Shown: in pieces, positions 24,378 through 29,733 of the stretch | How the letters are laid out: each line of letters starts with the position of its first letter | How positions within the stretch are numbered: position 1 is the first letter of the stretch | DNA from: an uncultured bacterium | GTDB taxonomy: Bacteria; Actinomycetota; Coriobacteriia; Coriobacteriales; Eggerthellaceae | Direction of reading: 5' to 3' | Length of the DNA: 29,733 nucleotides | Assembly (NCBI GenBank): GCA_905214325.1 | Contig: CAJMLT010000016.1 | Span: forward strand, 1 to 29,733 | Notes under the pieces: model-generated | Database searches by the model: none | What the model saw: only the letters and a program-made list of their open reading frames with translations | What the model was told of the DNA's origin: nothing | Position numbers and translations under genes: made by a program

Positions 24378-25736
24378 ATGGCTGCCCGATTCTACGATTA
24401 CCTTCTGCTGGGCAATTCGGCGGCGGCCATCGCGGCGGTTGAGAGCATCCGCGCGATCGATGCCGACGCATCTGTTTGCATGGTTTCCCCCGAGGCGGTT
24501 CCCGCTTACGGGCGTCCGCTCATCTCCTATCTTTTGGAAGGCAAGACGACGCTTGAGCGTATGTCTTTGCGACCCGCATCCTTCTATGGGGACAATCGCG
24601 TGGATACCGTGTTCGGTCAAGGTGGGGAAGCGGTTGCTCTCAACCCCGAGACCCATACGGTGACGCTTTCCTCCGGTGACGTGATTTCCTACGGCAAGGT
24701 CCTCGTCGCCACCGGATCGATTCCCTTCGTTCCCCCCATCAAGGGTTTGATGAGCCGCTCGAATGTTTCGACCTTTCTTTCGTTGGAGCAGGCACAGACC
24801 TGTGCCGAAGCGGTGGGAGCGGCTACGGCCGCCGCCCATGCCTGCGGTCGCGAGAGCCGGGTCGTCGTCGTGGGAGGAGGACTGATCGGTCTCAAGGCGG
24901 CCGAAGCACTCCTTCCCTATGTCGACCATGTGGTGGTGCTCGAAATGGCACCCCGCATTCTGCCGGCCGTCTTGGATGACGCCGGAGCCGCCCTTCTGGC
25001 TTCGGCACTCGAGGAGCGCGGTATCGTCTGCATGCCCGGCATCACGGCGAGTGAATTCACGGGGGAGGGCGATTCCATCACGGCCGCTCTTCTCACCGAT
25101 GGTTCGACGCTCGAATGTGATTACGTGGTGGCTGCGGTCGGCGTTCGTCCCAATGCCGCCCTTTTGGAAGAAGCGGGAGCGGAGATGGGCCGTGGCGTCG
25201 TGGTCGACGAAACATTGCGTACGTCGCTTCCCGATGTCTACGCCGCAGGTGATGTCACGCAGACCACCGATCTTCTCGACGGCTCCGAAAAATGTCTCGC
25301 CCTGTGGCCCAATGCGGTACGTCAGGGACGTTTGGCCGGAGCTCATATGGCCGACGACGCGACGGCGGAGATGTTCGAGGGGAACTTCGCGGTGAACGCG
25401 GTTGACTTCTTCGATCTGTCTTTGCTGACGAGCGGTATCATCAACCCCGACCCTGAAGCGGGGTATACCGAAACGGTGACGGTGGAGGGTGACACCTACA
25501 CCAAATTCGTCACGAAGGACGATCGCCTGTTCGGCTATATCCTTTTGAATCGCCCCGAAAACGCGGGAATCTACACGGCGCTCATATCGCGTCGGGTGCC
25601 CCTCTCCTCGTTGAGCGGTGACATTTTGACAACCACCCCCCGTAACCTCGATTTCGATGAGAAGATCCGTTGGTTCCGTCTCCATATGGGGTATCCCGTG
25701 GGACTTGACCGCAACGGCTGGAAGGAGCGTGCATGA
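24378..25736 (+). CDS. FAD/NAD(P)-dependent oxidoreductase
   Basis: A 452-residue pyridine-nucleotide disulfide-type reductase without a visible redox disulfide. The N-terminal FAD loop is LLGNSAAAIAAVES, a variant of the usual GxGxxG. The NAD(P)H loop is VVVVGGGLIGLKAAEAL near residue 165, with an acidic residue at the end of the strand, which favours NADH. LPDVYAAGDVTQT binds FAD. It resembles NADH oxidases and rubredoxin or nitrite reductase flavoproteins. In context it probably supplies electrons from NAD(P)H to the Fe-S subunits, replacing the classical GltD; this is inferred from position. Its last 4 nt overlap the next gene. Confidence 0.85.
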   Translation: MAARFYDYLLLGNSAAAIAAVESIRAIDADASVCMVSPEAVPAYGRPLISYLLEGKTTLERMSLRPASFYGDNRVDTVFGQGGEAVALNPETHTVTLSSGDVISYGKVLVATGSIPFVPPIKGLMSRSNVSTFLSLEQAQTCAEAVGAATAAAHACGRESRVVVVGGGLIGLKAAEALLPYVDHVVVLEMAPRILPAVLDDAGAALLASALEERGIVCMPGITASEFTGEGDSITAALLTDGSTLECDYVVAAVGVRPNAALLEEAGAEMGRGVVVDETLRTSLPDVYAAGDVTQTTDLLDGSEKCLALWPNAVRQGRLAGAHMADDATAEMFEGNFAVNAVDFFDLSLLTSGIINPDPEAGYTETVTVEGDTYTKFVTKDDRLFGYILLNRPENAGIYTALISRRVPLSSLSGDILTTTPRNLDFDEKIRWFRLHMGYPVGLDRNGWKERA

Positions 25737-26470
25737 TGACCGATCGGGAAGAAGCCACCTTGAGCTTGGGTACCCAGCATTTCAAGGAAGCCAACGAGCG
25801 GGTTCACCGGGCGCTCGATTCCTTCGATACCGTGGAATTGCGCGATGTTTTCGCTCAACGTTATCTGGGATGCGCTATGCCGCAGGGCAAAACCCTTCTC
25901 ATCCATGGAACGCCGGGTAACGATATGGCGAGCTATATGGATGGCGGATCCATCGAGGTGTTCGGTAACGCCCAGGACCAGATTGGCAACACCATGAACG
26001 ATGGCACGATCGTGGTTCATGGGCGCTGCGGCGATGCGGCCGGCTATGCGATGCGTGGAGGATCCATCTTCATTCGTGATGATTGCGGATGGAGGGTCGG
26101 TATCCATATGAAGCAGTACGAGCGGAAGTGCCCCTGCGTCGTCATCGGCGGGAATGCGGGTAATTTCCTAGGCGAATACTTAGCCGGCGGCATCATCGTG
26201 TTGCTCGGTGTTGCGGGAGAATATCTGGCCACCGGCATGCACGGGGGCGTGATATATCTCAAGAACCGCCTCGATGAAGACCGCGTTCTTCCCGGGCTCG
26301 TTCAGGAAGAAGTCGACGAGGCCGACCGCGAAGTGCTCGGTCGTCTCCTGCGTGAGTACAACCGCTGTTTCGCCGAAGATCTCGGTACGGCGGTAGATGA
26401 GACGGGTGAGGGCTTCTATCGCCTCCACCCCGAATCGTCGCGTCCTTACGCTGCAATGTATGCGAATTGA
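25733..26470 (+). CDS. Glutamate synthase, GXGXG-domain subunit
   Basis: A 245-residue protein with the right-handed beta-helix domain that forms the C-terminus of ordinary GltB. Gly-rich repeats recur: PGNDMASYMDGGSIEVFGNA, GTIVVHGRCGDAAGYAMRGGSI, IGGNAGNFLGEYLAGGIIVLLG and ATGMHGGVIYLK. In the intact enzyme this domain is structural, holding the ammonia tunnel between glutaminase and FMN domains. The C-terminal 60 residues are charged and helical. It starts in an ATGA overlap with the oxidoreductase gene and is the last gene of the operon. Confidence 0.9.
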   Translation: MMTDREEATLSLGTQHFKEANERVHRALDSFDTVELRDVFAQRYLGCAMPQGKTLLIHGTPGNDMASYMDGGSIEVFGNAQDQIGNTMNDGTIVVHGRCGDAAGYAMRGGSIFIRDDCGWRVGIHMKQYERKCPCVVIGGNAGNFLGEYLAGGIIVLLGVAGEYLATGMHGGVIYLKNRLDEDRVLPGLVQEEVDEADREVLGRLLREYNRCFAEDLGTAVDETGEGFYRLHPESSRPYAAMYAN

Positions 26471-26472
26471 GT

Positions 26473-26533
26473 CTGAGTACTCAGGCTTGATCCACCTCTT
26501 GCTTCCCGGCTTGATCTCCTCAGGTCGGGAAGC
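26473..26533. repeat. Palindrome and hairpin after the glutamate synthase operon
   Basis: A perfect 12-bp palindrome CTGAGTACTCAG (26473-26484) is followed by an 8-bp hairpin, GCTTCCCG (26501-26508) with CGGGAAGC (26526-26533). Neither has a good T-run. They may be minor terminator elements or mRNA-end protectors. Confidence 0.4.
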
Positions 26534-26558
26534 CGTGTGTAGGGCGGCGAATGAAAAG

Positions 26559-26594
26559 CACGGGCCCCCGGCGTGGTGACGTCGGGGGCCCGTG
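26559..26594. terminator. Strong bidirectional terminator
   Basis: Arms 26559-26573 and 26580-26594 pair over 15 bp, almost all GC, with one wobble and loop TGGTGA. A T-run follows on the minus strand (complement of 26551-26558) and a weaker GTTGTT on the plus strand. It lies between the convergent GXGXG gene and catalase. Confidence 0.85.
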
Positions 26595-26624
26595 GTGTTG
26601 TTGGGCGGGGGTGTGAGCGGGAAA

Positions 26625-28169
26625 TCAGATCTGTGCGCCTCCCGCTTTCAGCGGGGGAACCTGCTGTCCCGTTTCCGCCATGCGCTGTTCGTGGCTGAGT
26701 CCCGCAAGATGGATGACCGTCTCCATCGATAGACCTAGAGCCCGGGCCAGACGCTCTCCGTATTCCGGATCGGCTTTGTAGCAGTGAGCGGCATGGCGCA
26801 ATTTGATGTTCTCGGTGCAGGGGGCTATATCGGCTGCGGTGTTGGCTATCAACGCGGCACGTTTGTCTTCTTCCATCAGGCGATACAGATCGCCGGGTTG
26901 ATAGAAGGTGTCATCGGTGGGGTCGTCTTTGGGGTCCCACGCATCCATGGGGCCGAACACATCGAGCGGCGCTTCGGCAGCGCTTGCCTGCTGCTGCCAC
27001 TGACCGTAACTGTTGGGTTCGTAGGCTATGGTGGCCCCTCCGTTCCCGTCCGTGCGCATCTGGCCATCGCGATGGAACTCCGCAAACGGGCAGCGCGGCT
27101 TGTTCACGGGGATGTGGTTGTGGTTGACCCCTAAGCGATAGCGCTGTGCGTCACCGTAGGCGAACAGACGACCTTGTAGCAACTTATCGGGGGAAAGCCC
27201 GATGCCGGGGACGAGATGGGTCGGAGCGAAGGCCGCCTGCTCGACTTCGGCGAAGTAGTTTTCCGGATTGCGGTTGAGTTCCAGCATGCCCACTTCGATC
27301 AGAGGGAATTCCTTATGACTCCATGTTTTGGTGATATCGAAGGGGTTTTCCTTGTAGGTTTTGGCGGTCTGCTCGTCCATGACCTGGATGTAGAAGCGCC
27401 AGCGGGGGAATTCGCCGCGCTCGATGGCTTCGAACAGATCACGCTGGTGGCTTTCGCGGTCATCGGAGATGATGGCAGCCGCTTCCTCGTTGGTGAGATT
27501 CTTGATGCCCTGTTCGGTTTTAAGGTGGAACTTCACCCAGGTACGCTTGTTGTTCGCATCGATGAGCGAATAGGTGTGGCTACCGAAACCGTGCATATGC
27601 CGATAGCTTGCGGGGATGCCGCGGTCGGACATGACGATGGTTACCTGATGGAGCGCTTCGGGTAAGCTGGACCAGAAATCCCAGTTGCTTTGAGGGGAGT
27701 GCATGTTGGTGTGCGGATCGCGCTTGACCACATGGTTGAGGTCGATGAACTTCTTGGGGTCGCGCAGGAAGAAGACGGGCGTATTGTTTCCCACGAGATC
27801 CCAATTGCCCTCGGATGTATAGAACTTGATGGCGAAGCCGCGGATGTCCCGTTCGGCGTCGGCGGCACCGCGTTCGCCTGCTACGGTGGAGAAACGGATG
27901 AACACATCGGTTTCGGTGCCGGGCTGGAACACCGCCGCTTTGGTGTAGGCGCTGATATCGCCGGTGACCTTGAAGGTACCATAAGCGCCCGACCCTTTGG
28001 CGTGCATGCGCCTCTCGGGAATGACTTCGCGGTCGAAGTGAGCCAGCTTCTCGATCATCCAATTATCCTGGAGCATCATGGGGCCGCGTTCACCCGCGGT
28101 CAGGGTGTTTTGATTGTCGGCGACGGGTGCGCCGTTTTCGTGGTGGAGTTTTGTGGTGTCGGGGGTCAT
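26625..28169 (-). CDS. Catalase, clade 3 monofunctional heme type
   Basis: A 514-residue heme catalase that breaks hydrogen peroxide into water and oxygen. Catalytic H56 lies in RRMHAKGSGAYG and N129 in VGNNTPVFF; the heme-ligand Tyr is Y338 in RLFAYGDAQRYRLG. The N-terminal PVADNQNTLTAGERGPMMLQD and FDREVIPER are typical of small-subunit catalases. Length is slightly above 480-490, through the usual C-terminal helical extension. AAAGGA lies 8 nt before the ATG. It has its own strong promoter and a PerR-like box. In an organism that appears anaerobic it would protect against oxygen. Confidence 0.96.
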   Translation of the reverse strand: MTPDTTKLHHENGAPVADNQNTLTAGERGPMMLQDNWMIEKLAHFDREVIPERRMHAKGSGAYGTFKVTGDISAYTKAAVFQPGTETDVFIRFSTVAGERGAADAERDIRGFAIKFYTSEGNWDLVGNNTPVFFLRDPKKFIDLNHVVKRDPHTNMHSPQSNWDFWSSLPEALHQVTIVMSDRGIPASYRHMHGFGSHTYSLIDANNKRTWVKFHLKTEQGIKNLTNEEAAAIISDDRESHQRDLFEAIERGEFPRWRFYIQVMDEQTAKTYKENPFDITKTWSHKEFPLIEVGMLELNRNPENYFAEVEQAAFAPTHLVPGIGLSPDKLLQGRLFAYGDAQRYRLGVNHNHIPVNKPRCPFAEFHRDGQMRTDGNGGATIAYEPNSYGQWQQQASAAEAPLDVFGPMDAWDPKDDPTDDTFYQPGDLYRLMEEDKRAALIANTAADIAPCTENIKLRHAAHCYKADPEYGERLARALGLSMETVIHLAGLSHEQRMAETGQQVPPLKAGGAQI

Positions 28170-28243
28170 GGGAGAGTCCTTTCTCGACGGATTATTGCTC
28201 GGGGAGTGGAAGATCGGACGATCACCTCCTCGGCGATTACTCC

Positions 28244-28272
28244 ACTATAGAGATATTCTTAATGAAAGTAAA
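28244..28272 (-). promoter_or_regulatory. Sigma-70-type promoter of the catalase gene
   Basis: Minus strand: -35 TTTACT (28267-28272) and -10 TATAGT (28244-28249), spacer exactly 17 nt, giving a leader of about 65-70 nt. The stretch is AT-rich compared with its surroundings. Confidence 0.8.
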
Positions 28273-28274
28273 TA

Positions 28275-28299
28275 CTTATTAGTAATTATTATCAATAAG
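28275..28299. promoter_or_regulatory. PerR/Fur-like operator upstream of catalase
   Basis: A 25-bp imperfect palindrome centred on 28287: CTTATT and AATAAG as outer arms, TAAT and ATTA inside. The core TAGTAATTATTATCA agrees with the PerR box TTATAATNATTATAA at 12 of 15 positions by my count. It lies just upstream of the -35, where direct overlap with polymerase is partial. PerR regulation of catalase is known in Firmicutes; no perR gene is in the window. Confidence 0.6.
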
Positions 28300-28332
28300 G
28301 AATTCCTTTGGAAGGGTGGGGGAATAAACAGG

Positions 28333-28363
28333 AAGGGCAACACCTCTTATCGGCGTTGCCCTT
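28333..28363 (-). terminator. Terminator of the SlyD-like gene
   Basis: Perfect 9-bp arms AAGGGCAAC (28333-28341) and GTTGCCCTT (28355-28363), with an additional CC/GG pair inside. On the minus strand it is followed by TTCCTGTTTATT. It separates the SlyD-like gene from the catalase promoter. Confidence 0.7.
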
Positions 28364-28402
28364 CACGGTGAATCATAACGGGTACGAAACGTGGACGGTC
28401 GG

Positions 28403-28834
28403 TTACTCCTCGACGATTTCGACGAGGGTGATTTCGAAATTGAGATCCTTGCCGGCCATTTCGTGGTTCATATCGAAGACGACGTCTTCGTCGGTGATTT
28501 CGACGACCTTGACGGGGAAGGGCTGCCCGCCGGGGCCCTGCATGTAGACCGTCTGGCCCACGGGCAGATCGTCTGCGTCGGGCACATTGGTCTTGGGAAC
28601 GCGCTGTACCAGTTCCTCATTGCGCTCGCCGTAGGCATCGGCTGCGGCGAGATGGACCTGTTTGGTTTCTTCGAGTGCCATTTCGTTGACGGCCTGATCG
28701 AATCCGGGAATCATCTGACCCGCCATGCAGACGAACTCCAAAGGTTCGCCGCGTTCCACGCTCGAGTCGAAGACGGTGCCGTCATCGAATGTTCCGGTGT
28801 AGTGTACGCGTACGCGCTTGCCATCGTTGCTCAT
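28403..28834 (-). CDS. SlyD-like FKBP peptidyl-prolyl isomerase
   Basis: A 143-residue cytoplasmic prolyl isomerase and chaperone. It starts with RVRVHYTGTFDDGTVFDSS, has GQMIPGFDQAVNEMALEE, and a middle insert (residues 70-120) of the SlyD insert-in-flap type, then FDMNHEMAGKDLNFEITLVEI, the family C-terminal signature. The His/Cys-rich metal-binding tail of E. coli SlyD is missing, so a role in nickel handling is less likely. The frame is open upstream to 29086, but ATG 28834 has GGAAGGAA before it and matches the family start. It is monocistronic, ending at the hairpin near 28350. Confidence 0.9.
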   Translation of the reverse strand: MSNDGKRVRVHYTGTFDDGTVFDSSVERGEPLEFVCMAGQMIPGFDQAVNEMALEETKQVHLAAADAYGERNEELVQRVPKTNVPDADDLPVGQTVYMQGPGGQPFPVKVVEITDEDVVFDMNHEMAGKDLNFEITLVEIVEE

Positions 28835-29205
28835 GGAGTTCCTTCCGATTGATGATTGACGGGGGATCGATTCCTCCGTAGAACTATGGTCCCAGTCTAA
28901 CGCACTTGGTCGCCCTCGACATTCACAACCCGCTTTTCCCCTACAAGCGTTTCCGTGTCGACACCATCGCGTCGTGGTCCACTCGAAGGGTTCGGAGGCG
29001 GATCCTTCGGGCTGGTATCCCGTGTCAGCTCCCCGTCTATGGCGACGAGCGTTTCCTTTTCCCGCATCCATTCGTGAGATGCCCATGTGGTTTCCTTTTT
29101 TCCTTCAGGTGGGGGTTCGTTTTGTGAGGGAAAAGGAGTATTCTTTTAGCAGCTGTGAAGAGGGTTGCCCGCAAAGGCGGGACAATCGATCAAGGAAGGT
29201 ATGTC
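28835..29205. other. Intergenic region between SlyD-like gene and argC
   Basis: 371 nt between divergent genes. I see no convincing gene: open frames here lack family resemblance and good ribosome sites. It should hold both promoters. For argC, TATTCT at 29139-29144 has a weak -35 TTCGTT at 29116-29121, spacer 17. A small hairpin CCCGC/GCGGG lies at 29168-29181. No clear ArgR box was found. Confidence 0.5.
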
Positions 29206-29733
29206 ATGGGACTGAAAACCGGAATAGTCGGTGCGGCCGGTTTCGCCGGAGTCGAACTCGTGCGCCTGCTTTCCCGCCACCCCGAATTCGATGTCGCCCT
29301 CATCACCTCCCGTGCCGACGAAGGCCAACGTATCTCCGATCTGTATCCCGCTCTCGAAGGAGTGTGCGATCTTTCTTTCGTCGGTCACGATGATCCGGCT
29401 CTGCTTTCCTGCGACGTGGTGTTTTTGGCGGTGCCGCATACGGTTGCCATGAATATGGTTCCCTCGTTCATCAAGCGCAATGTCGCGGTGTTCGACCTCT
29501 CTGCGGATTACCGTCTCAAAGACAAGGATATCTACGAGGCGTGGTACGGCGTTCGCCACGCGTCTCCCGAACTGTTCGAAAAGGCGGTGTTCGGCCTTCC
29601 TGAAATCATGGTCGAGGACATGCATGTCGCCCATCGTCGTTTCGATATGGGCTATGAGGTTCTGGTCGCCTGTGCGGGTTGTTACCCGACGGCTACTTCG
29701 CTGGCGGCGTTTCCCGCGGTGGGGTTGACCGAA
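29206..29733 (+). CDS. argC: N-acetyl-gamma-glutamyl-phosphate reductase, N-terminal part
   Basis: 176 residues are visible before the right edge; the full protein is usually near 345. ArgC reduces N-acetylglutamyl phosphate with NADPH in arginine synthesis. The N-terminus TGIVGAAGFAGVELVRLLSRHP holds the GxxGxxG nucleotide loop; VVFLAVPHTVAM, FDLSADYRLK, YGVRHASPELF and FGLPEI are family blocks. The catalytic Cys is in CAGCYPTATSLA near residue 157. AAGGAAGG lies about 8 nt before the ATG at 29206; an earlier ATG at 29201 leads at once to a stop. Further arginine genes are likely beyond the window. Confidence 0.95.
   Translation, partial: MGLKTGIVGAAGFAGVELVRLLSRHPEFDVALITSRADEGQRISDLYPALEGVCDLSFVGHDDPALLSCDVVFLAVPHTVAMNMVPSFIKRNVAVFDLSADYRLKDKDIYEAWYGVRHASPELFEKAVFGLPEIMVEDMHVAHRRFDMGYEVLVACAGCYPTATSLAAFPAVGLTE

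Noticed and set aside
23796..25685. Very long minus-strand open frame opposite the glutamate synthase genes
   Set aside because: It is the antisense of three strongly supported genes, has a His/Arg/Gly-rich composition without any recognisable motif, and arises from the codon bias of the plus strand.
28835..29086. N-terminal extension of the SlyD-like protein
   Set aside because: Low-complexity Arg/Gly-rich translation with no signal peptide; the ATG at 28834 has a strong ribosome site and the family N-terminus.

Overview
The window is bacterial chromosome with a fairly high G+C content, close gene packing and many 1 to 11 nt overlaps. Several traits together suggest an actinobacterium of the class Coriobacteriia, probably an Eggerthella- or Slackia-like anaerobe: gatCAB, a short HisG joined to HisZ, a tRNA-type T-box ahead of pheST, a split archaeal-type glutamate synthase, a DUF6273-type surface protein and few secreted proteins. 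This placement is inference from gene content; no 16S rRNA or other decisive marker is present.

Layout. Positions 1-397 hold the end of a large surface protein (DUF6273-like domain). It faces a minus-strand pair, a ketopantoate reductase followed by a MerR regulator, with a perfect inverted repeat between the two. From 2.2 to 5.6 kb lies gatC-gatA-gatB, the tRNA-dependent amidotransferase. A sodium-coupled amino-acid/neurotransmitter-type symporter follows, and a convergent universal stress protein.

From 7.8 to 16.0 kb lies a histidine biosynthesis operon in the order hisZ-hisG (one fused gene), hisD, hisC, hisB, hisH, hisA, hisF, then an unexpected membrane-anchored protein with an RlpA-like barrel, then hisI. 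No hisE is visible. A hotdog thioesterase comes next. A phenylalanine T-box leader (16.62-16.90 kb) then controls pheS-pheT and a small four-helix membrane protein.

From 21.2 to 26.5 kb lies a five-gene operon for a split glutamate synthase: class II glutaminase, FMN domain with an N-terminal ferredoxin, a four-cluster Fe-S subunit, a NAD(P)/FAD oxidoreductase and the GXGXG domain. Together these would make glutamate from glutamine and 2-oxoglutarate, passing electrons from a pyridine nucleotide or another donor through several Fe-S clusters to FMN.

The end of the window has a minus-strand catalase with a good promoter and a PerR-like palindrome, a minus-strand SlyD-like prolyl isomerase, and the start of argC, which runs off the right edge. 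The window is therefore mostly core amino-acid metabolism and translation. The parts most worth a second look are the HisZ-HisG fusion, the barrel protein inside the his operon, the accessory redox subunits of the glutamate synthase, and several uncharacterised perfect inverted repeats ahead of operons. No insertion sequence, CRISPR array, rRNA or tRNA gene was seen.
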